Source: Thermus caliditerrae (GTDB lineage: Bacteria; Deinococcota; Deinococci; Deinococcales; Thermaceae). From it: a stretch of 64,000 nucleotides of DNA. The notes beneath the pieces were generated by a model. That model was given only the letters and a program-made list of their open reading frames with translations. It was not told the origin of the DNA and did not search any database. Location: positions 204,753 to 268,752 of the forward strand of contig NZ_JAKEDT010000001.1 of assembly GCF_021462525.1 (NCBI RefSeq), written 5' to 3'. Positions within the stretch are counted from its first letter, which is position 1. Every line of letters begins with the position of its first letter. Positions 24,989-33,996 of the stretch are shown here, piece by piece. A program made the position numbers and the translations under genes.

Positions 24989-26044
24989 TTAGCGGGCCTT
25001 CACCTCGGTCCAGACCCGGTCAAAGAGGGCGATGTCTGGGCCCAAATCCTTCAGGTACTCCATCTTGGCCCGCGCCTCCTGTGGGGGGAAGACCGTGGGG
25101 TCTTGGCGCATCTCCTCGGGCAGGAGGGGCACCGCCGCCGCCACCGGGGTGGCGTACTGGGTGTACCGGGAAAGGGCGGCGGCGTTTTCCGGCTGGAGAA
25201 GGAAGTCCACGAAGCGGTAGGCCAGCTCCTGGGCCGGGCCTCGCTTCAGGACCACCAGGGCGTCGGTCCACAGGGTGCCGCCCTCCTTGGGGAGGGCGTA
25301 GCGGAGGCGCTCGTCCTCCTGCCGGGCCTGGAGCACGTCCCCCGAGTAGGCCAGGGCAAGGGCGGCATCCCCCGCCAGGATGCGGTTCAGGGCCTCCACA
25401 CCCCCGGCGAAGCCCACGGAGCGCCGCTTGGCCTCTATGAGGAGCGCCTTGGCCTTCTCCAGGGCCTGGGGGTCGGTGGTGTTCACCGAATAGCCCAGGT
25501 ACTTCAAAGCGGCCCCGATGGTCTCCCGCATCTCGTCCAGGAGGAGGAAGGGGCCCACCTGCTGGGCCGGGTCAAAGAGCACGGCGTAGGAGTCCACGCT
25601 CCCCTTCACCAGGTCCTCCCGGTAGGCCAGGCCGGTGGTGCCCCAGAGGTAGGGAACGGAGTAGGTGAGGCCGGGGTCGTAAGGGGGATCCTGGAAGAAG
25701 GGATCTAGGTTTTTAAGGCCAGGGAGCCTCGCCTTGTCCAGGGGCACGATGAGCCCCTCCCGGGCCATCTGCAGCACGTAGTAGTCCGGAGCCACCACCA
25801 GGGAGAACTCCTGGTCCGCCCCCGCCTTCAGCTTGGCCAGCATGGCCTCGGGGGACTCAAAGGTGTCCAGGACCACCTTGGCCCCGGTTTCCGCCTCGAA
25901 CTTCTTCAGGAGCTCCTCTGGGATGTAGTCCGCCCAGTTCAGGAAGTAGAGGGTAGCTCCCGCCTTAGCCTCTTTGGGGCGCAGGACGAGGAAGCCCACG
26001 ACCACCAGCAAAAGCAGCACGACCAGGATGCCCGCTCGCTTCAT
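24989..26044 (-). CDS. potD: Spermidine/putrescine ABC transporter substrate-binding protein
   Basis: 351-residue periplasmic binding protein with an N-terminal membrane or signal segment (ILVVLLLLVVVGFLVL). PotD-type signatures: LYFLNWADYIPEELLKKFE, VVAPDYYVLQMAREGLIVPLD, YSVPYLWGTTGLAYR and ALAYSGDVLQARQED. It captures polyamines for the PotBC permease. The start overlaps the potC stop by 4 bp (ATGA). Final gene of the potABCD operon. Confidence 0.94.
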   Translation of the reverse strand: MKRAGILVVLLLLVVVGFLVLRPKEAKAGATLYFLNWADYIPEELLKKFEAETGAKVVLDTFESPEAMLAKLKAGADQEFSLVVAPDYYVLQMAREGLIVPLDKARLPGLKNLDPFFQDPPYDPGLTYSVPYLWGTTGLAYREDLVKGSVDSYAVLFDPAQQVGPFLLLDEMRETIGAALKYLGYSVNTTDPQALEKAKALLIEAKRRSVGFAGGVEALNRILAGDAALALAYSGDVLQARQEDERLRYALPKEGGTLWTDALVVLKRGPAQELAYRFVDFLLQPENAAALSRYTQYATPVAAAVPLLPEEMRQDPTVFPPQEARAKMEYLKDLGPDIALFDRVWTEVKAR

Positions 26045-26820
26045 ACCCGCCTCCGGCTAAGAGCATACCCGAGGGCCAGGAAGAAGGCGCTGAGACCCAC
26101 GATAAGGGTGGAGAGGGCGTGGACCTTGGGGCTCACCCCCAGCTTCACGCTGGAGTAGATGTAAAGGGGCAACGTGGTGGCCCCGGGCCCCGCGGTGAAG
26201 AAGGTGACCACGAAGTCGTCCAGGGAAAGGGTGAGGGCAAGGAGGGCCCCCGCCGCCACCCCCGGCCAGGCCAAGGGCAGGGTCACGTACCAAAAGGTCT
26301 GGAAGCCCCTGGCCCCCAGGTCACGGGCGGCCTCCTCGAGGGCCGGGTCCAGGAGGAGGAGCCTGGAGCGGACCACCAGGGTCACGAAGGCCACCTGGAA
26401 GGTGATGTGCCCCAGGATCACCGTGAGGAGGGAGAGCTTGGGAAAGCCCAAGGCCTCCCGGGCAAAAGCAAAGAGGAGGAGGAGGGAAACCCCCATGACC
26501 ACGTCCGGCACCACCACCGGGATGTAGAGGAGGTAGCGCAGGAAGCCCTTCCCGGGAAAGCGGTAGCGCACCAGGCCCAAGGCCAGGAGGGTGCCCAGGA
26601 CCGTGGACACCAAGGTGGAGACGAAGGCCACGGTGAGGGTGTTCAGGAAGTACTCCAGCACCCTGGGATCCTGGAAGAGGGCCCGGTACCAGTCCAAGGT
26701 GAAGCCGGTGAAGCGCACCCCCCGGCGGCTCTCGTTGAAGGAAAGGGCCACGATGACCAGGATGGGGAGGTACAAGAAGGCGTAGACCAGGAGGGCGTGG
26801 AAGGAAAGGAGGCGCCTCAT
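26041..26820 (-). CDS. potC: Spermidine/putrescine ABC transporter permease PotC
   Basis: 259-residue inner-membrane permease with about six helices. The EAA loop that contacts the ATPase reads EEAARDLGARGFQTFWYVTLPLAWPG. The N-terminal YLPILVIVALSFNESRRG and mid-region PVVVPDVVMGVSLLLLF are characteristic of PotC. Overlaps the neighbours by 4 bp on both sides. Confidence 0.94.
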   Translation of the reverse strand: MRRLLSFHALLVYAFLYLPILVIVALSFNESRRGVRFTGFTLDWYRALFQDPRVLEYFLNTLTVAFVSTLVSTVLGTLLALGLVRYRFPGKGFLRYLLYIPVVVPDVVMGVSLLLLFAFAREALGFPKLSLLTVILGHITFQVAFVTLVVRSRLLLLDPALEEAARDLGARGFQTFWYVTLPLAWPGVAAGALLALTLSLDDFVVTFFTAGPGATTLPLYIYSSVKLGVSPKVHALSTLIVGLSAFFLALGYALSRRRV

Positions 26821-27677
26821 ACCAGCTCCTCCAGCCCCCTTTCCCCCTGGATGCGGGCGTAGAGGTAAAGGGAAAGGAGGACAAAGCCCATGAGGAAGAC
26901 GCCTAAGGCCGCCCCAAAAGCCCAGTCCCGCGTCACGCCGAACTGCTGCTGGATGAGGTTGCCGATGAGGACCACCCGCCCCGCCCCCAGGAGGTCCGCC
27001 ACCACAAAGGTGCCCATGGCGGGGATGAAGACCAGGACGCTTCCCGCAAAAAGCCCGGGGTAGGTCTGAGGCAAGACCGCATGCAAGAAGGCCCTAACGG
27101 GCCTCGCCCCCAGGTCGTAGGCGGCCTCCAGAAGCTGCCAGTCCAGCCTTTCCACGCTGGCGTAGACCGGAAACACGAAGAAGGGCAAGAAGGTGTAAAC
27201 GGTGGTCAAGAGCACCGCAAAGAAGGAGGGATAGAAGGCGTAAGGCCCGAGGCCGAAAGCCCCTAGGAAGGCGTTCAAGAGCCCCTCCCGCTGCAGGAGG
27301 ACCAGCCAGGCGTACACCCGGATGAGGAAGTTGGTGAGGAAGGGCAGGAGGAGAAGGAAGAGGAGGAGGTCCCGCTTGGGGTGGCGGGCGATGTAGAAGG
27401 CCAGAGGGTAGCCCAGGAGGGCGGAGAGGAGGGTGGACAGGGCCCCCACCAGGAGGCTTTGGGCGAAGGCCTCGAGGTAGAGGGGCTCCAGCACCCGGGC
27501 GTAGTTGTGGAGGCCCAAGGGCCCCGAGAGCTCCCCATAGGGCCCCCGGGTGAGGAAGGAGGCCACGAGGACCAAAAGGGTGGGCAGGAGGACGAAAAGG
27601 AGAAGCCAAAGCCCCCCAGGCCCTACGGTGACCAAAACCCGGAAGAAGCGCTGGAAGGGGGTGGCGGCCTCATTCAT
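26817..27677 (-). CDS. potB: Spermidine/putrescine ABC transporter permease PotB
   Basis: 286-residue inner-membrane permease. The EAA loop is LLEAAYDLGARPVRAFLHAVLPQTYPG; PFLTNFLIRVYAWLVLLQREGLLN and IPAMGTFVVADLLGAGR are typical PotB segments. It pairs with PotC to form the membrane channel. Its start overlaps the 3' end of potA by 8 bp. Confidence 0.94.
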   Translation of the reverse strand: MNEAATPFQRFFRVLVTVGPGGLWLLLFVLLPTLLVLVASFLTRGPYGELSGPLGLHNYARVLEPLYLEAFAQSLLVGALSTLLSALLGYPLAFYIARHPKRDLLLFLLLLPFLTNFLIRVYAWLVLLQREGLLNAFLGAFGLGPYAFYPSFFAVLLTTVYTFLPFFVFPVYASVERLDWQLLEAAYDLGARPVRAFLHAVLPQTYPGLFAGSVLVFIPAMGTFVVADLLGAGRVVLIGNLIQQQFGVTRDWAFGAALGVFLMGFVLLSLYLYARIQGERGLEELV

Positions 27678-28740
27678 GGACCACCACCAGGTTCTCTGGG
27701 GGAAGGTAGCAGAGCACCTCCTCCCCGTAGGCGAACTCCTCGGCCCCCGGCTCCTGCAGGTCCTGGTTCAGGGTGTAGGCCAGAAGCCTTACCTCTCCTG
27801 CCCGCAGGTAGTACTGGTTCTCCGCCCCCGTGTAGACGATCTCCTCCACCCTAGCCCGCACCAGGTTCTCCCGGGCAGGCACCCCGTTCCCCAAGGGGTA
27901 GAGGCGGATCTTCTCCGGCCGGATCACCAGGAGGGCCTCCCGGGAAAGGGGCTCGCGCAAGCGTAGTGGCCCCAGGGGGGTTTCCGCCCCTTGGGGGTGA
28001 GGCCTGGCGGGAAGGAGGTTGGAGCGCCCCAAGAAGTCAGCCACGAAGCGGTTTTTGGGCCGCTCGTAGACCTCGTCGGGGAGGCCCAGCTGCTCGATGC
28101 GCCCAGCCCGCATGACCGCAATGCGGTCGGACATGACCAAAGCCTCCTCCTGGTCGTGGGTCACGAAGATGAAGGTCTTGCCCAGGCGCCTCTGGAGCTG
28201 CATGAGCTCCACCCGGAGTTCCTGGCGGAGCTTAAGGTCCAAAGCGGAAAGGGGCTCGTCCAAAAGGAGCACCTCGGGCTCCAGCACCAAGGCCCGGGCC
28301 AGGGCCACCCGCTGCCGCTGCCCGCCGGAAAGCTCCCTAGGGTAGCGCCTCTCCAGCCCCAGGAGGTCCACGAGCTCCAGCGCCCAGGCCACCTTCCTCT
28401 GCACTTCCGCCTGGGGCAGGCCCTTCATGCGCAGGCCAAAGGCCACGTTGGCCTCCACGGTCATGTGGGGGAAGAGGGCGTAGTTCTGGAAGACGGTGTT
28501 CACCGGGCGGTCGTAGGGGGGCACCCCCGCCATGTCCTTTCCGGCGATCTCGATGCGCCCGGCATCCGGGGTGTCAAACCCCGCCAGGAGCCTAAGGAGC
28601 GTGGTCTTCCCGCAACCCGAGGGCCCCAGCAGGCTGAAGAACTCGCCCCGCCTGACCTCGAGGTCCACCCCGTCCAAGGCCACCACGCCCCCAAAGCTCT
28701 TCCTCACCCCGGAAAGGCGCACGAGCACGTCCGCGGCCAC
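27670..28740 (-). CDS. potA: Spermidine/putrescine ABC transporter ATPase
   Basis: 356-residue ABC ATPase energising polyamine uptake. Walker A GPSGCGKTTLLRLLAG, Q-loop FQNYALFPHMT, signature LSGGQRQRVALARAL, Walker B VLLLDEPLSALD and switch THDQEEAL are intact. A C-terminal TOBE domain (about residues 270-350) follows. The GTG at 28740 lies 7 nt after a TAAACT box, so the operon is probably leaderless. Confidence 0.96.
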   Translation of the reverse strand: MAADVLVRLSGVRKSFGGVVALDGVDLEVRRGEFFSLLGPSGCGKTTLLRLLAGFDTPDAGRIEIAGKDMAGVPPYDRPVNTVFQNYALFPHMTVEANVAFGLRMKGLPQAEVQRKVAWALELVDLLGLERRYPRELSGGQRQRVALARALVLEPEVLLLDEPLSALDLKLRQELRVELMQLQRRLGKTFIFVTHDQEEALVMSDRIAVMRAGRIEQLGLPDEVYERPKNRFVADFLGRSNLLPARPHPQGAETPLGPLRLREPLSREALLVIRPEKIRLYPLGNGVPARENLVRARVEEIVYTGAENQYYLRAGEVRLLAYTLNQDLQEPGAEEFAYGEEVLCYLPPENLVVVHE

Positions 28741-28747
28741 GGGGCCT

Positions 28748-28753
28748 AGTTTA
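28748..28753 (-). promoter_or_regulatory. -10 box of leaderless potA
   Basis: Minus-strand TAAACT, separated by 7 nt from the GTG start of potA; no ribosome site is visible. Confidence 0.5.
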
Positions 28754-28783
28754 GCAGGGATGGCCTCTGCAACAAGAGTACCC

Positions 28784-29164
28784 TCAAGGGTGACTCACGT
28801 CCAAATCAAAGGAAGCATACCTGATAAGATTTCCCCTTCTGGCCAGCACACGCAACGTATGGGTTCCTGGAGGCGCCACCGTTTCCACCCTCACAAAAAA
28901 GTCAGCGGTGGTGTAGGGCGCGCGCACCCTGACCACCACACCCCCTCCAGAAACCCATGGGGGAGGAGTATCCGCTTCCTTTCCCGCCAAGCCCAGGTAC
29001 ACCTCCCCGGAAAATCCCCCTTGTGGACGCAGGATCACGAGAAGTTGCCCCGTTTCCCCTGGCGAAAGGCGCAAAACTGGAGGCGTGACCTCGAGGTCCA
29101 GGTCCGGCACTTGCCCACTGCAACCCAGCAACGCCACAAGAAGCGCAGTGAACCATGCCCTCAT
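28784..29164 (-). CDS. Putative lipoprotein, unknown function
   Basis: 126-residue protein with a lipoprotein signal: MRAWFTALLVALLGCSG, where LLGC is a good lipobox and Cys15 the lipidated residue. The rest is beta-rich (VTPPVLRLSPGETGQLLVIL, GFSGEVYLGL, GTHTLRVLARRGN), suggesting an immunoglobulin-like or NEW3-type fold. I do not recognise a family. It follows rodA by 9 bp and is probably cotranscribed with rodA and minDE, hinting at an envelope role. Confidence 0.65.
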   Translation of the reverse strand: MRAWFTALLVALLGCSGQVPDLDLEVTPPVLRLSPGETGQLLVILRPQGGFSGEVYLGLAGKEADTPPPWVSGGGVVVRVRAPYTTADFFVRVETVAPPGTHTLRVLARRGNLIRYASFDLDVSHP

Positions 29165-29173
29165 AAACCCCTC

Positions 29174-30253
29174 CTATGGAGCCGCACGGTCTCGGTGCAC
29201 CAACAACACCAGCCCTAACGACAAAAGGGTGGCCATGAGGCTAGACCCCCCGTAGGAGAAAAGGGGCAGGGTGAGGCCGGTGACGGGCATTACCCCCAGG
29301 GCCACCCCCAGGTTCACCAGCACCTGGAAGCCCAGCATACCCCCCACCCCGGCGATGAAGAGGCGGTCCGCAAGCCGGGGGCACTCCAGGGCCAGGCCCA
29401 AAAGGCGGGTGAGCCAAAGAGCGTAGAGGGCTAAGAGGGCCAGGGTGCCCACGAAGCCCCACTCCTCTGCCCAGACGGCGAAGACGAAGTCCGTGTGGCG
29501 GAAGGGGACAAAGCCCAGCTGGGTCTGGGTGCCCTGGCCGTACCCCTTGCCGAAAAGCCCTCCCGAGCCGATGGCGATGGTGGACTGTATCACCTGGAAC
29601 CCCTGGCCCAAGGGGTCGCGGTAGGGGTCCAAGACGATGAGCACCCGCTCCCGCTGGTAGGGCTTCAGGTTCGGCCAGACCACCGTGGGCACCAAAAGGG
29701 CCAGGGCCAGCACCCCCACCAGGAGGTGCTTCCAGGGCAGGCCCCGCACAAAAAGGACGGCCAAGGTCCCGAAGAGCACCACCAGCGTGCCTCCCAGATC
29801 GGGCTGGAGCAGAAGAAGCGCCGCCACCGGGGCCACGAAGAGCCCAGGGAAGAGGTAGTCCCAGACCCGGACCACCGAACGGCCTTCCAAGAAGCGGGCC
29901 AGGGCCAACACCAACCCCAGCTTGGCCAGCTCCAGGGGCTGGAACTGCAAGGGCCCCAAGACGAACCAGGCCTTAGCCCCGTTGATCTCCTTGCCCACGG
30001 CTAAGACCGCCAAGAGTAGCACCAAGGAGAGGGCGTAAAGGGGGTAGGCCAGGGCGAACACCGCACGCCGGGAGAGGAACTGCACCCCCACCGCCAGCAG
30101 AAGGCCCAAGGCAAAGGCCGTGATCTGGCGCGGCAGGAGGCTGGGGTCGGGCGCCGCACTTTTCAGGTTGAAAAACCCTAGGACCAGGATGGTCAGGGCG
30201 AGGAGGACGAAGCCCCAGTCGTAGGCCAGGAGATTGGGCCGCCTCAAGACCAT
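29174..30253 (-). CDS. rodA: Peptidoglycan glycosyltransferase RodA
   Basis: 359-residue SEDS-family polymerase that makes glycan strands of the cell wall during elongation, working with a class B PBP. About ten membrane helices are visible. The essential Asp255 lies in PFRHTDFVFAVWAEEWG; FQPLELAKLG, DPYRDPLGQGFQVIQSTIAIGSGGLFGKG and GLTLPLFSYGGSSL are SEDS hallmarks. The numbering of Asp255 agrees with the Thermus RodA structure. It follows minE in a minD-minE-rodA operon. Confidence 0.95.
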   Translation of the reverse strand: MVLRRPNLLAYDWGFVLLALTILVLGFFNLKSAAPDPSLLPRQITAFALGLLLAVGVQFLSRRAVFALAYPLYALSLVLLLAVLAVGKEINGAKAWFVLGPLQFQPLELAKLGLVLALARFLEGRSVVRVWDYLFPGLFVAPVAALLLLQPDLGGTLVVLFGTLAVLFVRGLPWKHLLVGVLALALLVPTVVWPNLKPYQRERVLIVLDPYRDPLGQGFQVIQSTIAIGSGGLFGKGYGQGTQTQLGFVPFRHTDFVFAVWAEEWGFVGTLALLALYALWLTRLLGLALECPRLADRLFIAGVGGMLGFQVLVNLGVALGVMPVTGLTLPLFSYGGSSLMATLLSLGLVLLVHRDRAAP

Positions 30254-30257
30254 GGGG

Positions 30258-30479
30258 CTAGCGCAAGGGGATGTCCGCCACCAGAACCATCTTCTCCCCC
30301 CGCTCCTCCAGGGCCACGGAAAGCCCTTCTTCTTGAGCGGGGAAGTAGCGGCGGAGGACCTCCAGGAGGTCCCGCTTCAGGCTCTCCACCAAACCCGGGG
30401 AGAGTTTGGCCCGGTCGTAGGCCAGCACCAGCTTGAGCCTTTCCTTGGCCTTATCCTTGCTCTTTCTGCGCCACCACAT
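30258..30479 (-). CDS. minE: Cell-division topological specificity factor MinE
   Basis: 73-residue MinE. Signature region: KAKERLKLVLAYDRAKLSPGLVESLKRDLLEVLRRYF, the MinD-activating helix/strand region, then VALEERGEKMVLVADIPLR of the dimerisation domain. MinE triggers MinD ATP hydrolysis and drives pole-to-pole oscillation. Its ATG abuts the minD stop. Confidence 0.93.
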   Translation of the reverse strand: MWWRRKSKDKAKERLKLVLAYDRAKLSPGLVESLKRDLLEVLRRYFPAQEEGLSVALEERGEKMVLVADIPLR

Positions 30480-31282
30480 CAGCGACCCCCGAAGAGCTTG
30501 CGGATCACCGCCAGAAGGCCCTGGGCCTCCTCCAGGTTGCGGAAGGGCACCTCTTCCCCCCGGATCCTGCGGGCGGTTTCCAGATAGGCCACCGCCGCCG
30601 GGCTGGTGCCCTTCAGGACCAAAGGCTCCCCCTGGTTGGTGGAGATGAGGACCTGCTCGTCCTCGGGGATGATGCCGATGGGCTTGAGGCCTAAGATCTC
30701 CACCACGTCCTCCACCGAGAGCATATCCCCCCGGGCCACCATCTTGGGCCTTAGGCGGTTGATGATGAGGAAGTTTTCCCGAATCTCCCGGGCCTCGAGG
30801 AGGCCGATGATGCGGTCGGCGTCCCGGACGCTAGAGACCTCGGGGTTCACCACCACCAAGGCCCCTTCCGCCGGGGCGGCGGCGGTCTGGAAGCCCTTCT
30901 CGATGCCGGCAGGGGAATCGATGAGAACCCGATCGAAGCCCTCCTCCGTGAGGAGGCGCTGCACCAGCTCCCGGAACCGGGCGGCGTCCAGGGCCTCCTT
31001 GTCCTTGGTCTGGGAGGCGGGGAGCAGGAAGAGGTTCTCCACCCGCTTGTCGCGGATGAGGGCTTGGCGCACCTTGGCCCGCCCCTCCAGGACGTCGATG
31101 AGATCGAAGACCACCCGGCCCTCGAGGCCCATCACCACATCCAGGTTGCGGAGGCCCACGTCCACGTCGATGACCGCCACCTTCTCCCCCAGCTTGGCCA
31201 GAGCCGCACCCAGGTTGGCGGTGGTGGTGGTCTTCCCCACCCCGCCCTTACCCGACGTCACCACTATGGCTTTCGCTTTCAC
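30479..31282 (-). CDS. minD: Septum-site-determining ATPase MinD
   Basis: 267-residue ParA/MinD ATPase. Deviant Walker A TSGKGGVGKTTTTANLG with the signature Lys, VIDVDVGLRNLDVVMGLE, RVLIDSPAGIEKGF and the C-terminal amphipathic membrane helix (GLLAVIRKLFGG). The GTG start at 31282 overlaps the stop of the upstream HxlR regulator (GTGA). No minC lies beside it. Confidence 0.95.
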   Translation of the reverse strand: MKAKAIVVTSGKGGVGKTTTTANLGAALAKLGEKVAVIDVDVGLRNLDVVMGLEGRVVFDLIDVLEGRAKVRQALIRDKRVENLFLLPASQTKDKEALDAARFRELVQRLLTEEGFDRVLIDSPAGIEKGFQTAAAPAEGALVVVNPEVSSVRDADRIIGLLEAREIRENFLIINRLRPKMVARGDMLSVEDVVEILGLKPIGIIPEDEQVLISTNQGEPLVLKGTSPAAVAYLETARRIRGEEVPFRNLEEAQGLLAVIRKLFGGR

Positions 31283-31587
31283 CGCACGCCCTCCTGCGCC
31301 ACCTCCAATACCTGCTCCAATTCGCGTAAAAACTCCAAAACCCGCTTACCCCGCGGGGTCAGGGTGTATTCTACCCGGGGCGGCACCTCGGGGTAGGCCC
31401 GCCGCTCCACGAACCCCAGGAGGTGAAACTCCCTTAGCCGCTCTGCCAGGGTGCGGGGGGAGAGCACCAATAGGCTTTCCAGGTCGGAGAAACGGGAGGA
31501 ACCCCGGCTCAAGGCAAAGAGGACCTCCGGAGCCCCGCGCCGGGCCAGGACCTTAAGCACCTTGCGGGCGTTCTTGGAGAGGGCCAT
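31279..31587 (-). CDS. HxlR-family winged-helix transcription regulator
   Basis: 102-residue HxlR-type DNA-binding protein: APEVLFALSRGSSRFSDLE (in family WxxxILxxLxxGxxRFxEL), LVLSPRTLAERLREFHLLGFVERRAYPEVPPRVEYTLTPRGKRV. It lacks the N-terminal redox Cys of HypR/HxlR sensors. It heads the minD-minE-rodA operon with 4-bp coupling to minD, an unusual partner for cell-division genes. Confidence 0.85.
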   Translation of the reverse strand: MALSKNARKVLKVLARRGAPEVLFALSRGSSRFSDLESLLVLSPRTLAERLREFHLLGFVERRAYPEVPPRVEYTLTPRGKRVLEFLRELEQVLEVAQEGVR

Positions 31588-31685
31588 GGCCTAATGCTAT
31601 CAAAAGCGGGCGTAGCTATGTCGCCCAAAAGCAAAAGCGCCCCGCGCCTTGTCCCAAACCCCCAAGGCCGCTATCCTGAGGGGGC

Positions 31686-31820
31686 ATGAAGGAGGTCCGG
31701 CCCGACTGGAAGGACTACCTGGCCCTGGTGCTGGCGGCCTACAGCCTCCTTTTACCCCCCATTTTCCTGGTTTTGGGGGTGCTCTTCCTCTTCCTACTCC
31801 TGGTGCGGATTTTCCTGTAA
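31686..31820 (+). CDS. Small membrane protein, 44 residues
   Basis: Short frame starting ATG 31686: MKEVRPDWKDYLALVLAAYS then a mostly hydrophobic stretch with LLLPPIFLVLG and a final VRIFL, stop at 31820. One or two membrane helices fit. It ends 9 bp before the mutase gene, so it may be its upstream partner in the operon, or simply an unannotated small protein. No family recognised. Confidence 0.55.
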   Translation: MKEVRPDWKDYLALVLAAYSLLLPPIFLVLGVLFLFLLLVRIFL

Positions 31821-31829
31821 AACTAAAGC

Positions 31830-33374
31830 ATGGAAGGCCTCTTTGAGTCCTTACCGGAAGGCTACCGGGAACGGCTGGGCCGCCCGGGGGAGTACCCCTT
31901 TACCCGGGGCATCTACCCCCGGATGTACCTGGACAGGCTCTGGACCATGCGGCAGTATGCGGGGTTTTCTACCGCGGAGGAGTCCAACGCCCGCTACCGA
32001 TACCTCCTGGCCCAAGGGCAGACCGGGCTCAGCGTGGCCTTTGACCTCCCCACCCAGCTGGGCCTGGACCCCGACCACCCCATGAGCGTGGGGGAGGTGG
32101 GCCGGGTGGGGGTGTCCATCGCCACCCTCGAGGACATGCGCAAGCTCTTTAGCGGCATCCCCCTGGACCGGGTTTCCACCAGCATGACCATCAACGCCCC
32201 CGCCATGATGCTCCTGGCCCTCTACCTCCTGGTGGCCGAGGAACAGGGAGTTTCCTGGGACAAGGTTTCCGGGACCGTGCAGAACGACATCCTCAAGGAG
32301 TACTTCGCCCGGGGCACCTACATCTACCCTCCCGGGCCCTCCATGCGCCTGGTGACGGACATCTTCGAGTTTTGCGCCCAGCGGGTGCCCAAGTGGAACA
32401 CCATCTCCATCTCCGGCTACCACATCCGCGAGGCGGGGGCCACGGCGGCCCAGGAGATCGCCTTCACCCTGGCGGACGGCAAGGCGTACGTGCGGGCCGC
32501 TTTGGAGCGGGGCCTGGAGGTGGACGCCTTCGCCCCCCGGCTCTCCTTCTTCTTCGCCGCCCACGGGGACATCCTCGAGGAGGCCGCCAAGTTCCGCGCC
32601 GCCAGAAGGCTTTGGGCCCGCATTATGCGGGAGGAGTTCGGGGCCAAGGACCCCAAGAGCTGGATGCTCCGCTTCCACACCCAGACCGGAGGCTCCACCC
32701 TCACCGCCCAAGAGCCCCTCAACAACGTGGTGCGCACCGCCTACCAGGCCCTGGCGGCGGTGCTGGGGGGCACCCAGAGCCTCCACACCAACGCCTACGA
32801 CGAGGCCTTGGGCCTGCCCACGGAGAAAAGCGCCCTTCTCGCCCTGCGCACCCAGCAGATCCTGGCCTTTGAAAGCGGGGTCACCCGGGCCGTGGACCCC
32901 TTAGGGGGAAGCTTCTACGTGGAGCACCTCACGGACCAGCTGGAGAAGGAAGCGGAAAGGCTTATCCAGGAGATCGATGCCCTAGGAGGCGCAGTGGCCG
33001 CGGTGGAGGCAGGATACTTCCAGCGGGCCATCGAGGAGTCGGCCTGGCAGTTCCAGAAGGAGGTGGAGGAGGGACGGCGGGTCATCGTGGGGGTGAACCG
33101 CTTCGCTGACCCCAACAGCCCCCTCAACGAGCCCACCCCGGTGCAGCGCATCGACCCCGAGCTCCACGAAAGGCGCAAGCGGGAGCTGGCCGAGTTCAAG
33201 GCCAAGCGGGATGGGGAAAGCGTGCGGGTGGGCTTGGAGAACCTGCGCCAGGCCGCCAGGGGGAGCGAGAACCTCTTCCCCTACGTGCTGGAAGCCTTCC
33301 GCCGCCGGGCCACCTTGGGGGAGGTCTGCGGGGTCCTGCGGGAAGAGTGGGGGGAGTACCAGCCAGGGAGGTAA
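31830..33374 (+). CDS. Methylmalonyl-CoA mutase large (catalytic) subunit
   Basis: 514-residue TIM-barrel subunit of a B12-dependent acyl-CoA mutase (interconverts methylmalonyl- and succinyl-CoA). Typical segments: [117 protein letters not shown] and THANAYDEAL-type [19 protein letters not shown]. The C-terminal B12-binding domain is absent, so a separate small subunit must be encoded outside the window. No B12 protein or epimerase is adjacent. Confidence 0.93.
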   Translation: MEGLFESLPEGYRERLGRPGEYPFTRGIYPRMYLDRLWTMRQYAGFSTAEESNARYRYLLAQGQTGLSVAFDLPTQLGLDPDHPMSVGEVGRVGVSIATLEDMRKLFSGIPLDRVSTSMTINAPAMMLLALYLLVAEEQGVSWDKVSGTVQNDILKEYFARGTYIYPPGPSMRLVTDIFEFCAQRVPKWNTISISGYHIREAGATAAQEIAFTLADGKAYVRAALERGLEVDAFAPRLSFFFAAHGDILEEAAKFRAARRLWARIMREEFGAKDPKSWMLRFHTQTGGSTLTAQEPLNNVVRTAYQALAAVLGGTQSLHTNAYDEALGLPTEKSALLALRTQQILAFESGVTRAVDPLGGSFYVEHLTDQLEKEAERLIQEIDALGGAVAAVEAGYFQRAIEESAWQFQKEVEEGRRVIVGVNRFADPNSPLNEPTPVQRIDPELHERRKRELAEFKAKRDGESVRVGLENLRQAARGSENLFPYVLEAFRRRATLGEVCGVLREEWGEYQPGR

Positions 33375-33461
33375 GAAGGCCCTGCCTGGGCTCCGTCAGG
33401 GCGAGAACCTCCGCAGGGGACCTTCCCAAACCTGCGAAAGAGGGGTACGAAGGAGGTAGGG

Positions 33462-33848
33462 ATGGAAGGCGAGGCCGAACTCTGGAGCTTTTTGGAAAGG
33501 CATCTACGGAGCATCTACGAGGGGGACCCCGAGGACTACCGGGCCACCACCCACGAGGAGCTCTCCCTCTACGAGTGGTTCGTGACCCCCCACCGCTTGG
33601 ACGGCCTGCCCTTCCACCTCTACATGACGGAGCGCCGCTTTGCCACAGGGGGCAGGCCCTACCGCTTGGATCTCTTGGAAAAACGCCTCCAGCGCTACGG
33701 GGACGTAGCCATCTTAAGCTACACCCTCCTCCTCACGGTGGAGGAGGAAAGGGGGCTAACCCACCGGGCAGTGAACGAGAGCCGGGTGGCGGTGCGCTTC
33801 CCCGAGGGGTGGAAGGTGGTGCACGTGCACAAGAGCCCAGCCCAGTAG
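33462..33848 (+). CDS. SnoaL-like (DUF4440/CaMKII-association-type) protein
   Basis: 128-residue alpha+beta barrel protein of the NTF2-like group: ERHLRSIYEGDPEDYRATTHEELSLYEWF, PHRLDGLPFHLYM, DVAILSYTLLL and VHVHKSPA match the CaMKII-association/DUF4440 pattern. Enzymatic role unknown. It has a strong AAGGAGGT ribosome site. The 87-bp gap after the mutase holds nothing I recognise. Confidence 0.72.
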   Translation: MEGEAELWSFLERHLRSIYEGDPEDYRATTHEELSLYEWFVTPHRLDGLPFHLYMTERRFATGGRPYRLDLLEKRLQRYGDVAILSYTLLLTVEEERGLTHRAVNESRVAVRFPEGWKVVHVHKSPAQ

Positions 33849-33889
33849 CCTCCCAAGCCGAACTGGGTCAAGAAGGGGCCGGGGGTACC

Positions 33890-33995
33890 CCCGGCCCTGG
33901 GCCTGAAAGAAGGCCACGCGCCCATGCACCAAAGCTGGTGGCTTGCCCGTGGCTTCTTTGGGACCCCCGTTGGGGCTTGCGCCCCAACGGGGTAC
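33890..33995 (-). repeat. Dispersed intergenic repeat, copy C, with shared terminator
   Basis: Opposite orientation to copy A. Perfect 12-bp stem CCCCGTTGGGGC (33965-33976)/GCCCCAACGGGG (33981-33992), loop TTGC, with the CTTTGGGAC flank and a degenerate tail near CCCATGCACCAAAGCTGG. It lies between two converging genes and probably terminates both. Confidence 0.68.
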
Positions 33996-33996
33996 C

